Origin: Deltaproteobacteria bacterium
Lineage (GTDB): Bacteria; Myxococcota_A; UBA9160; SMWR01
Assembly: GCA_019313605.1 (NCBI GenBank)
Contig: JAFDAW010000006.1
Span: forward strand, 1 to 32,734
Length of the DNA: 32,734 nucleotides
Direction of reading: 5' to 3'
The translations under genes were made by a program, and so were the position numbers. This document shows positions 1-8,067 of the stretch, in pieces (within the stretch, counting starts at the first letter, position 1; every line of letters begins with the position of its first letter). The notes under the pieces are model-generated. The model saw only the letters and a list, made by a program, of their open reading frames with translations, did no database searches and was not told the origin of the DNA.

Positions 1-19
1 GCCCACCGAGAAAGCCGGC

Positions 20-955
20 GTGAAGCCCGAGCATCACCGCGTCATCATCGTGGGCAGCGGGCCCGCCGGCTATACGGCTGCCATCTACGCGGCGCGCGCG
101 GAACTCGAACCGCTGGTCATCGCAGGTCTCCAAGTTGGCGGGCAGCTCATGTTGACCACCGATGTCGAAAACTATCCGGGCTTTCCCGAGGGTGTAACGG
201 GTCCAGAGATGATGGAGCTGTTCCAGAAGCAGGCCGAGCGTTTCGGAACGAAGATCATCATGGAGGATGCCAGCGAAATCGATTGTTCGGTGCGCCCCTT
301 TCGGGTGAAGATCGGAGAACGCTCGTTCAGCGCAGACGCTCTGATCCTCGCAATGGGCGCTTCTGCGAAGTGGATTGGAATCGAATCGGAACAGCGGTTG
401 ATGAACAAAGGTGTGTCGGCATGCGCAACCTGCGACGGAGCGCTGTTTCGCGGCAAGCCCATGGCCGTCGTGGGCGGTGGCGATACGGCTCTCGAGGAGG
501 CGCTCTTCCTGACCCGCTTCGCGACGAAGGTATTCGTCATTCATCGCAGGGATTCGCTGCGCGCATCCAAAATCATGCAAGAGCGCGCGATGGGTCACGA
601 GAAGATTGAATTCGTCTGGGATTCGGTGGTCGATCAAGTGATGGGAGATGAGTTCGTTACCGGAGTGCAAACCCGCAACGTGAAGACCGATCAAATCCAG
701 GAGTTGGCCGTAGAAGCGGTGTTTATCGCGATTGGCCACGAGCCCAATACCAAGCTCGTCCGTGACCAGATCGATTTGAACGAGGTTGGTTATATCGCGG
801 TGACTCCGGGTCGAAGTCAGACCAATGTCGAGGGCGTCTTCGCGTGTGGCGACGCGATGGACCCCGTGTACCGTCAGGCCATCACGGCTGCTGGAACCGG
901 TTGCATGGCGGCGATCGACGCTGAGCGCTGGCTCGCCGAGCAGGGCGTCGAATAG
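20..955 (+). CDS. trxB: Thioredoxin reductase (FAD/NAD(P)H-dependent)
   Basis: N-terminal GSGPAGYTAAIYAARA dinucleotide-binding motif, redox CATCDG motif, second GGGDTALEEA motif, C-terminal GVFACGDAMD motif. Confidence 0.96.
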   Translation: MKPEHHRVIIVGSGPAGYTAAIYAARAELEPLVIAGLQVGGQLMLTTDVENYPGFPEGVTGPEMMELFQKQAERFGTKIIMEDASEIDCSVRPFRVKIGERSFSADALILAMGASAKWIGIESEQRLMNKGVSACATCDGALFRGKPMAVVGGGDTALEEALFLTRFATKVFVIHRRDSLRASKIMQERAMGHEKIEFVWDSVVDQVMGDEFVTGVQTRNVKTDQIQELAVEAVFIAIGHEPNTKLVRDQIDLNEVGYIAVTPGRSQTNVEGVFACGDAMDPVYRQAITAAGTGCMAAIDAERWLAEQGVE

Positions 956-993
956 TCGAATTCGCCTCAATCGGTGCGATGTTGCGCCGGAGT

Positions 994-1012
994 CGGTGTA
1001 TTTGGTACACCG
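994..1012. repeat. Perfect 7-bp inverted repeat (CGGTGTA-TTTGG-TACACCG), possible trxB 3' hairpin
   Basis: Direct reading; lies ~40 bp past the trxB stop; no T-tract follows. Confidence 0.45.
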
Positions 1013-1084
1013 TGCACCACGGCCAAGCGTGAACTGCGCCGTTTGGATTGCTCGTTTTCTACGGACTGCCGGGGGGTGGCTCGA

Positions 1085-1465
1085 GTGGATCCATCGCAGG
1101 CGAGTGGACTTCCGAAGATCCTCGTCGGTGTGGCGACAGCCTTTGCCGCTCTGGTTGCCCTGATTCCGCTGAAGACCCGCCTGCCTGGCCGATTTCACTC
1201 CAGAACCAGCGCGTCGCCCGAAGCCACTTCTGCTGCACCTTCCCAAGCCGACAGTGCGGGCGCCGATCGCGGAATCTCGGATGCCGAACTTCTGCAGGTT
1301 GCGCTGGCTGCATTTTCAGTTCATCGAATGCGTCGAGCGAGTACGGTCATTCCACCTCGATCGTCAGGCTGGGCGACTCCGAGACGGATGCGACAGAGTG
1401 CACCGTTTCGCAAGCAATCTTCGGGTACACGAAAAGATTATTTCCGATCGGTTCCGGGGCGATAG
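1085..1465 (+). CDS. Possible OadG/gamma-type small membrane subunit of a Na+-translocating decarboxylase
   Basis: GTG start; one hydrophobic segment (ILVGVATAFAALVALIPL), Ala/Ser/Pro linker, then ISDAELLQVALAAFSVHRMRR resembling the OadG C-terminal segment; stop TAG directly abuts the ATG of the biotin carrier gene. Confidence 0.4.
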   Translation: MDPSQASGLPKILVGVATAFAALVALIPLKTRLPGRFHSRTSASPEATSAAPSQADSAGADRGISDAELLQVALAAFSVHRMRRASTVIPPRSSGWATPRRMRQSAPFRKQSSGTRKDYFRSVPGR

Positions 1466-1900
1466 ATGGCGACGTACAAGGTCAAGAGCCAGGGCGTCGA
1501 GTACACCGTCACCATCGTCGATAAGGCGACTGGAGGCAGTCTCGTCACGATCGACGACCGCGAGTTCGACGTCAAATTATCCGGTGGCGACACCGACCCA
1601 GCGGTATCGTCGCGGCCCACCGCGCCTGCGTGGAGATCGATCCCGATGGCTTCCACGCCCGGCGCTTCCGCAGTGGCTCCGATAGGTGACGGCAAGATCG
1701 TCGCTCCCATCTCGGGCACGATCATCTCGGTTGACGTCAAGGTTGGCGATTCGGTTTCGGTCGATCAGGTCGTTCTGAAGCTCGAAGCGATGAAGATGGA
1801 GAACGACATTACAGCGACCGTTTCTGGAACCGTGAAGGAGATCGCTGTGAGCGAGGGGTCCGATACGTCCACCGGTCAACTGCTGATGACGATCGGTTGA
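1466..1900 (+). CDS. Biotin carboxyl carrier protein (biotinyl-lipoyl domain) of a decarboxylase/carboxylase
   Basis: Biotinylation motif LEAMKMEND, domain start GKIVAPISGTIISVDVKVGDSV, Ala/Pro linker. Confidence 0.9.
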   Translation: MATYKVKSQGVEYTVTIVDKATGGSLVTIDDREFDVKLSGGDTDPAVSSRPTAPAWRSIPMASTPGASAVAPIGDGKIVAPISGTIISVDVKVGDSVSVDQVVLKLEAMKMENDITATVSGTVKEIAVSEGSDTSTGQLLMTIG

Positions 1901-1931
1901 CGACGGGCGTAGAGCGCCCAGTGGCATCCTC

Positions 1932-2027
1932 GATTTCCCGATAATGCACGCAATGGCACCCCACATCGTCGGAGTCATCGATTCGGCCATCGCAGCGGGT
2001 GCATTGCTGGCGCTGCTCGACGGCTGA
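1932..2027 (+). pseudogene. C-terminal remnant of Na+-transporting decarboxylase beta subunit (OadB/GcdB/MmdB)
   Basis: Translates as DFPIMHAMAPHIVGVIDSAIAAGALLALLDG*, closely resembling the conserved OadB-family C-terminus ([20 protein letters not shown]...); the rest of the gene is absent between 1900 and here. Confidence 0.7.
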
Positions 2028-2095
2028 TTCCGCCGAAAAGCGCTTTGGCGCTGGCTCTTGCCCGTAGCCGGTGACCGACTTACGCTTTTTAGGCG

Positions 2096-3160
2096 ATGTC
2101 GCTTTCCAAGGAAAAACTCCAAGGCCTGATTTCTCGCTCCACCGACATCATCGTTGCGACCGACCGAAAAGGGCGCATCGTCTACTACAACGATGGGGCC
2201 ATCCGAAGCCTGGGGTACACCCATCAAGAGATCCTGGGCAGCTTCGTCGCGACCGTCTATCCCGATGTCGAAGAGGCCAAGCGCGTGATGCACGCGATGC
2301 GCGGCCCGGATTACGGTGGGAGCGGAATCGTAGAGACGTTCCAGACGACTTTTGTAGCCAAGGACGCTCAGCGCATCCCCGTCGCGATGTCGGCGACCAT
2401 TACCTACGACGAGTCGGGTGAACCCGACGGGACCATTGGCTATGCGAAGGATCTGCGGGAAATCCTTCGGAAGGACAAGCTCGCGACACTCGGTGAGGTG
2501 GCGGTCGGCCTCTCCCACGAGATCAACAACCCACTCGCGGTCATCCTCAACCTGCTGGATCTGCTCGAACGAGAAATCGACGAGCTCGCGGGTGACGGGG
2601 ACAGCTCCGTGGAGTTCGAACGCCTTTACGGGATGCGCCGGGAAGTCACGCGTATTTCCAGCATTCTGAATCGCCTGGAAGAAATGGTCGAGACCGAAAA
2701 TTACGAAACGACGAATTACATCGGGCCGACGCGCATGATCGATCTTCGCGGCCCGCGCTCCGAAGTGTCCGATGGGCCGGACCTCAAGGACATCCGAGTC
2801 CTCGTCGTCGATGACGATATGGGAATCTGTCGTTCGATCGAAGAGATGCTCGCCGCCGAGGGTTGCGTGGTGGACACCGCGGGTGATGGCGCCGAGGGCT
2901 TGCGGAAGATCGAATCATCGAACTTCGACGTGGTTCTGACGGATGTCGTGATGCCGGAAATGGACGGCTACGAACTCTACACTGCCGTGCGCGAGCGCTA
3001 CCCGAACCTGCCCGTGTTGATGATGACCGCGTTTCACTACGACAAGGACCACATCATCAAGCGCAGCAAGATCAAGGGCCTGAAAGATGTGCTGTTCAAG
3101 AAGCCCGTCGATCCCGATCGGCTTCGCCGTGTCATTCGCGAGACGGTTGATCACAGCTGA
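2096..3160 (+). CDS. PAS-HisKA-receiver hybrid two-component protein lacking a HATPase_c domain
   Basis: PAS (STDIIVATDRKGRIVYYNDGAIRSLGY), H-box LSHEINNPLAVILNLLDLLE (His141), REC domain with VLTDVVMPEMDG (Asp283), MMTA and FKKPV; no N/G1/G2 boxes. Confidence 0.88.
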   Translation: MSLSKEKLQGLISRSTDIIVATDRKGRIVYYNDGAIRSLGYTHQEILGSFVATVYPDVEEAKRVMHAMRGPDYGGSGIVETFQTTFVAKDAQRIPVAMSATITYDESGEPDGTIGYAKDLREILRKDKLATLGEVAVGLSHEINNPLAVILNLLDLLEREIDELAGDGDSSVEFERLYGMRREVTRISSILNRLEEMVETENYETTNYIGPTRMIDLRGPRSEVSDGPDLKDIRVLVVDDDMGICRSIEEMLAAEGCVVDTAGDGAEGLRKIESSNFDVVLTDVVMPEMDGYELYTAVRERYPNLPVLMMTAFHYDKDHIIKRSKIKGLKDVLFKKPVDPDRLRRVIRETVDHS

Positions 3161-3171
3161 AGCGTCGAGCG

Positions 3172-4656
3172 CTATTCCGCGTATCCGAGCGCGCGCAATC
3201 TCTCTACCCGCAAGTGAGAGGGCTTCTCTGCCTCGACCATTGGGATCGCCTGTCTGAAGTAGGATCGGATCGCCGTTTTCGAACTCGCGTTGATTTCATC
3301 GACGACTTGCCAATCTTCACCAGGCGCCCAGCGGTATGCGGCCCAGCGCGGTGCCATCATCGGCAAGCGGTTCGTCTCGCCTGAATTCCACGCCGCCAGA
3401 ATGTCGCCGACCCGCACGAAGCCGCCGGGTCCGTAGGCGCTCAGATCGAAACCCTCGTCGCAGTACACCAGCCGGTCGGGCAGGGGTGAATCGCCGCGAA
3501 TGATCGGGCCCAACGCGATTCCGCTGGTGTCTGCGGGCACTTCGAATCCCACCAGATCGAGAAGCGTCGGCATCACGTCGACGTGGTGGACGGTTTCTAT
3601 CCGGCGCCCCTCCGGTAACCCCGGAGCCCGAATAATCAACGGGACATGGGCCTGATCGGGTGTCGTGGTGCTTCCATGCGAGAAGTAGAGGTTTTCCTCC
3701 CCGAGGCTTTCACCGTGATCGGCCGTGAACACGACGATGGTTCCCGAATCCGATGGGTTCGCGTCCACCTGCGAGATGAGTTCCCCGATCCAGTGGTCCG
3801 CGTACGCGATCTCTTCCGCGTAGCGGGTTTCGTAAACACTCGGACGGCGAATGCCATCGAGCTCTTGATAGGAGGGGATGCCGTTCAACCCCGTCACGGC
3901 GTCGAGAATCGGTAGCGGCTTCTCGTTGGGCTTGAATTCCGGCCGGAACCTTCCCCTGAACTCGGGAGGAGGCGTATAGGGGCCGTGCGGATCTTGATAG
4001 TGAACCCACAAGAAGAACGGTCGGTGATCCCGATTATTCAACCAAAGCAGTGCACTCTCGGTCGTTTGCTCGGCAATTCGTTCGAACGCGAACCCTCGAT
4101 TCAGCTCAGCATGGGGCAACTCGTCGTCGTACACCTCGAAGCCTCGATCGAGTCCGATGCTGCGGTTGAGCATGATGTTTCCGACGAAGGCGGCCGTCTG
4201 GTAGCCCTCTCGATTGAAGATCTCGGCGACTGTGGTGATGCCCTCCAGCCGGGTCCCGCCGTTCATGTATCCGATCGTATGTTCGCGGGTGTAGCGCGAC
4301 GTCATGATCGAGGCGTGTGAGCCCGAGGTAAAACTCGCTCCTGCAATCGCGCGCTCGAAGACCACGCCACGTGCGGCGAGGCGATCGATCGCGGGGCTGG
4401 TTTCCAGATTGAAGCCGTAGGTGCCCAGCCGGTCCGCCCGCAAGGTGTCGACCGTAATCAGCAGGACATTCGGCTGCGACCGCTCGGGTTTGCTGCAACC
4501 CGATCCCGCGTTGGCGAGAACCAACGCGGACAACAGACCCGCAAACTGGCGCCGGCGTCGATTCGAGATCGATGATCGAGTGTTCAAGGGACTCCCCACC
4601 AGGGCAAAATTCAGCGATTCACAGAGGGTACATTCGAAAGCGCTCGGGCTGCACAT
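3172..4656 (-). CDS. Sulfatase/alkaline-phosphatase-superfamily hydrolase, probable lipoprotein
   Basis: NVLLITVDTLRADRLGTYG metal-binding start, FTADHGESLGEE, HGSTTTPDQAHVPLIIRAPG, HHVDVMPTLLDL; lipobox-like LANAGSGC; the annotated ORF start overlaps comF, so the true start is probably internal. Confidence 0.9.
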   Translation of the reverse strand: MCSPSAFECTLCESLNFALVGSPLNTRSSISNRRRRQFAGLLSALVLANAGSGCSKPERSQPNVLLITVDTLRADRLGTYGFNLETSPAIDRLAARGVVFERAIAGASFTSGSHASIMTSRYTREHTIGYMNGGTRLEGITTVAEIFNREGYQTAAFVGNIMLNRSIGLDRGFEVYDDELPHAELNRGFAFERIAEQTTESALLWLNNRDHRPFFLWVHYQDPHGPYTPPPEFRGRFRPEFKPNEKPLPILDAVTGLNGIPSYQELDGIRRPSVYETRYAEEIAYADHWIGELISQVDANPSDSGTIVVFTADHGESLGEENLYFSHGSTTTPDQAHVPLIIRAPGLPEGRRIETVHHVDVMPTLLDLVGFEVPADTSGIALGPIIRGDSPLPDRLVYCDEGFDLSAYGPGGFVRVGDILAAWNSGETNRLPMMAPRWAAYRWAPGEDWQVVDEINASSKTAIRSYFRQAIPMVEAEKPSHLRVERLRALGYAE

Positions 4657-5441
4657 AGTCCGATGACCGCGCGAGCTCCGGCTGCGCGCAGCGCGATCGC
4701 CGCTTCTGTCAACGTGCTGGCCGTCGTCACCACGTCGTCAACCAACCAGATCTGTTCTGGAATGTTCCGTCCACGGCGCGACCGAAATGCACCGCGAACA
4801 TTGTGGCGCCGCTCGTGTCGATCGAGGCCGGTCTGGCTGGGGGTGTCTCTCGTGCGGCAAAGCGCGACGGGGTCAAAAGGAATCTCGAATTCCCGAGCCA
4901 GGGCTCGGGCGAGTTCAGCAGCGGGGTTGAAGCCTCGCAATCGAAGTCGACGCGGGTGCAGCGGGACGGGTACGACCAGTCCCGGCTGAGGCCCGGACAC
5001 GCGGCACCCGGCCTCGTGCAGCATTGCCCGGACGACCGATGCGGGCACGGGATCGAGTCCGCGCAGCCCTTTTTTCGGGTATTTGAAGCGGTGGATCCAG
5101 TCGGCCCCACCACCCTCGAAGCGGAACGCGGCGAAGCAGGCCGTCAATGCGGAGTCCGACAGCTCGCAGCTCGCGCACAGCCCAGTGTCCGGCCGCGGCG
5201 GCATTTCCTGGCACAGCTGGCACGTGCCGGGCGCAATCCGCTCGAGCCGACGATCGCAGGCCATACAAAGCACGGCGGTCGGATCGATCTGGGCGTCGCA
5301 GCCCCCGCAGGTTGGCGGAAGCACCAACTCGAGTGCGCCCCGCGAGAGCTCTGCGAGTTTTCGGAAGGCCTCAGCGGCGGTTCCCTTTGACCACAAGGGG
5401 CTGTGCTCCGCGGGATCGAATGGGGTGGTGTGCTGTGCCAC
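4611..5441 (-). CDS. comF: ComF family phosphoribosyltransferase-like protein
   Basis: Zinc-ribbon CGGCDAQ..CMAC..CQLC..CASC, PVPLHPRRLRLRGFNPA, PRPP-type loop IWLVDDVVTTASTLTEA. Confidence 0.92.
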   Translation of the reverse strand: MAQHTTPFDPAEHSPLWSKGTAAEAFRKLAELSRGALELVLPPTCGGCDAQIDPTAVLCMACDRRLERIAPGTCQLCQEMPPRPDTGLCASCELSDSALTACFAAFRFEGGGADWIHRFKYPKKGLRGLDPVPASVVRAMLHEAGCRVSGPQPGLVVPVPLHPRRLRLRGFNPAAELARALAREFEIPFDPVALCRTRDTPSQTGLDRHERRHNVRGAFRSRRGRNIPEQIWLVDDVVTTASTLTEAAIALRAAGARAVIGLCAARALSNVPSVNR

Positions 5442-5468
5442 GAGGCCGTCGAAGTGGTGCTTCGGCGC

Positions 5469-7007
5469 TCAGGCGTCTTGAACGATCAGGCTCCGACCGG
5501 TCATCTCTTCGGATTGCGGAAGACCCATCAGATCGAGAACGGTAGGCGCGATATCCGAGAGGCTGCCATCGCGTAGGTGACGGCCGGAGGTGTCGTTGGC
5601 GATCCAGAATACGGGTACCGGATTGGTGGTGTGAGCGGTATGCGGCTCGCCGCTTTCCGGATCCACCATCATCTCACAGTTTCCGTGATCCGCCGTAACC
5701 AGCAGCGAACCTTCTTGGGCCAGCACGACCTTCGCCAATTGGTCCAATCCACTGTCGACGGCTTCGACGGCCTTGATCGCCGCTCCGAGAACACCGGTGT
5801 GGCCCACCATGTCTGGATTCGCGTAGTTGATCAGGACGAACGCGTAATCATCGTCCGCAATCCGGTGTATCGCCTCTTCGGTCACCTTCGCGGCGCTCAT
5901 CTCGGGCTTGTCATCGTAGGTGGCGACGTCGCGTGGCGAAAGGATGAGGATGCGATCTTCACCGGGAAAGGGTTCTTCGAGCCCTCCATTGAAGAAGAAT
6001 GTCACGTGGGCGTATTTCTCGGTTTCGGCCACGCGGAGCTGCGAAAGTCCCGCCCCGGAGATGATCTCGCCCAGTCCATTGCGCGGAGTATCCGACGGAA
6101 ATGCGACCGGAAGGTCGAAATTGGCATCGTACTCCGTGAGACACACGAAAGCGCTCAGCTTCGGAGCCGATTTTCGCTCGAACTGTCCAGCGTATTGCGC
6201 CGGGTCTACCCCGGTCAGCACATTGGTGATCTCTCTTACGCGATCTGCGCGGTAGTTGAAACAAATCATTGCGTCACCATCGGCCAGTCGCGCGCCCCCG
6301 TCGATCACGGTGGGCTCGATGAATTCATCGCTCTCTCCGCGCTGGTAGGCGTCTTCAACCGCCGCGATCGGGTCGCCGGTGTTCCGTCCTTCCCCGCAGA
6401 CGATCGCGTCGTAGGCTCTCTGGACTCGCTCCCAGCGGTTGTCGCGATCCATTGCGTAAAAACGACCGCCTACTGTGGCTACGTGGCCGCCGACTCGATC
6501 GAGTTGCGAGACGAGTAAACGCATGAAGTCGCTCCCCGAATGCGGGGGTGTATCGCGTCCGTCCATGAATGCGTGGACCGCGGGTTGAATACCGCGGCTC
6601 GTCAGATGATCGATCAGCAGCGCGAGTTGATGGATCTCGCTGTGCACGCCACCGTCGGAGACCAACCCCATCAGGTGGAGCGTTCCGCCACTTGCTTCGA
6701 CGGCGTCGATCGCAGCCTGGATGGGGGCGTTGTTCGCGAGTTCACCGTCGGCGATGGCCTGGGTGATTCGCGTAATATCCTGAGCGTTGGTTCGCCCGGA
6801 ACCCATCGTCATATGGCCGACTTCAGAATTTCCCATCTGCCCCGGCGGCAAGCCGACGAATTCTCCCGACGTCTCGAGTGTCGCCGAAGGGTAGGTGGCA
6901 CGGGCGTGCGCGAAGAAAGGCGTCCGGGCGAGTGCGGTCGCGTCGGCAGCACCACCGTCGCCGATCCCGAAACCGTCGAGAACGACCAATACGGTCGGAG
7001 CGCTCAT
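5469..7007 (-). CDS. gpmI: 2,3-bisphosphoglycerate-independent phosphoglycerate mutase
   Basis: MSAPTVLVVLDGFGIGD start, GQMGNSEVGHMTMGSGR, HAFMDGRDTPP, TADHGNCE; start placed at internal ATG 7007, overlapping the rsfS stop. Confidence 0.96.
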   Translation of the reverse strand: MSAPTVLVVLDGFGIGDGGAADATALARTPFFAHARATYPSATLETSGEFVGLPPGQMGNSEVGHMTMGSGRTNAQDITRITQAIADGELANNAPIQAAIDAVEASGGTLHLMGLVSDGGVHSEIHQLALLIDHLTSRGIQPAVHAFMDGRDTPPHSGSDFMRLLVSQLDRVGGHVATVGGRFYAMDRDNRWERVQRAYDAIVCGEGRNTGDPIAAVEDAYQRGESDEFIEPTVIDGGARLADGDAMICFNYRADRVREITNVLTGVDPAQYAGQFERKSAPKLSAFVCLTEYDANFDLPVAFPSDTPRNGLGEIISGAGLSQLRVAETEKYAHVTFFFNGGLEEPFPGEDRILILSPRDVATYDDKPEMSAAKVTEEAIHRIADDDYAFVLINYANPDMVGHTGVLGAAIKAVEAVDSGLDQLAKVVLAQEGSLLVTADHGNCEMMVDPESGEPHTAHTTNPVPVFWIANDTSGRHLRDGSLSDIAPTVLDLMGLPQSEEMTGRSLIVQDA

Positions 7008-7378
7008 GTTCCGACACTCTGGGACGCAGCTTCCAGTTCGAGGGCGGGCGCGTCGCTCCAGAGGCGCTCGAGGTCGTAATGATCGCGAATTTCCTGTTGA
7101 AAGATGTGGACGATCGCGTCCGTGCAGTCGATCAGCACCCAACGGCCCTCGTCATAACCCTCGATCCCCATCGGGGGGTCGCCGCGAGCCTTGAGAGCGG
7201 CTTCGATGGCGTCTGCCACCGAGCGCACATGCCGATCCGAAGTTCCCGTCGCGATGATGAACGTGTCGGCAAAGGAACTCAAATTCCTTACGTCGAGGCC
7301 AACCAGGTCATCGGCCTTCCGCTCCCGGGCCGCTTCGGCAATCAACACCGCCTTGGCAATTCGATCCAGATCACTCAT
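7004..7378 (-). CDS. rsfS: Ribosomal silencing factor RsfS/Iojap
   Basis: ADDLVGLDVRNLSSFADTFIIATGTSDRHVRSVADAIE and GYDEGRWVLIDCTDAIVHIFQQEIRDHYDLERLW. Confidence 0.95.
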   Translation of the reverse strand: MSDLDRIAKAVLIAEAARERKADDLVGLDVRNLSSFADTFIIATGTSDRHVRSVADAIEAALKARGDPPMGIEGYDEGRWVLIDCTDAIVHIFQQEIRDHYDLERLWSDAPALELEAASQSVGT

Positions 7379-8067
7379 GCGCGGCGCACTCCTTCGATAT
7401 CGCGATAGGCGCCGCTCTTCTCGATGGCCTCTTCGACGGCCGCTGGCAGCAGGTAACGCACCGACTGGTCATCGCGGAGTCGAATTCGGATGTCCGATGA
7501 AGAAATGTCGATTGCGGGAATTTCGATCAGCCGAATCCATGTATCCGCCTCGCGGTGCTGCGCGAAGTCGCCGCTTCGCTCCGGCTCGACGACGTCCCGA
7601 ATGCAGCGGGGCAGCCAGTCCGCAAGCGATGCCACCGCAACCGGTGGCCGGGTGATGACCGCGAAATGTGCAAGCTCGAACAACGCCTCCGGTTCTCGCC
7701 AGGAGTCGATTTCGACGAAGGCGTCCTGCCCGATGACGAATACCGGCTTTTCAGGCGCGATCCGCTCTCCGATCGTTCGAAGCGTATCCACCGAATACGA
7801 TGCACCACCGCGTTCGATTTCCAGCGCATCGACTTCGAAGCGGGGATTGTCGCGAATCGCCAACCGAACCCACTTCAGGCGCAATTCTGCGGAAGCGATC
7901 CGGTCGCCTGGGATGTCGACTTTGTGGGGCGGGTCTGCGGAAGGCACGAAGATCATACGTTCGAGTTCGAGTGCGCCCACGACTTCTTCGGCGGCGCGAA
8001 GATGAGCGAGGTGGATCGGGTTGAAGGTTCCACCGAAAATTCCGATACGAGCTTGGGTCGCGGTCAT
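7375..8067 (-). CDS. nadD: Nicotinate-nucleotide adenylyltransferase
   Basis: GIFGGTFNPIHLAHLRAAEE nucleotidyltransferase motif, FVPSADPPHK, C-terminal ISSSDIRIRL. Confidence 0.95.
   Translation of the reverse strand: MTATQARIGIFGGTFNPIHLAHLRAAEEVVGALELERMIFVPSADPPHKVDIPGDRIASAELRLKWVRLAIRDNPRFEVDALEIERGGASYSVDTLRTIGERIAPEKPVFVIGQDAFVEIDSWREPEALFELAHFAVITRPPVAVASLADWLPRCIRDVVEPERSGDFAQHREADTWIRLIEIPAIDISSSDIRIRLRDDQSVRYLLPAAVEEAIEKSGAYRDIEGVRRA

Noticed and set aside
994-1012. Inverted repeat after trxB as an intrinsic terminator
   Set aside because: Perfect stem but no T-tract; kept only as a repeat.
1577-2518. 313-aa minus-strand ORF over the biotin carrier, OadB remnant and PAS region
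   Set aside because: Crosses several features on the other strand with no family-like motif; frame shadow.
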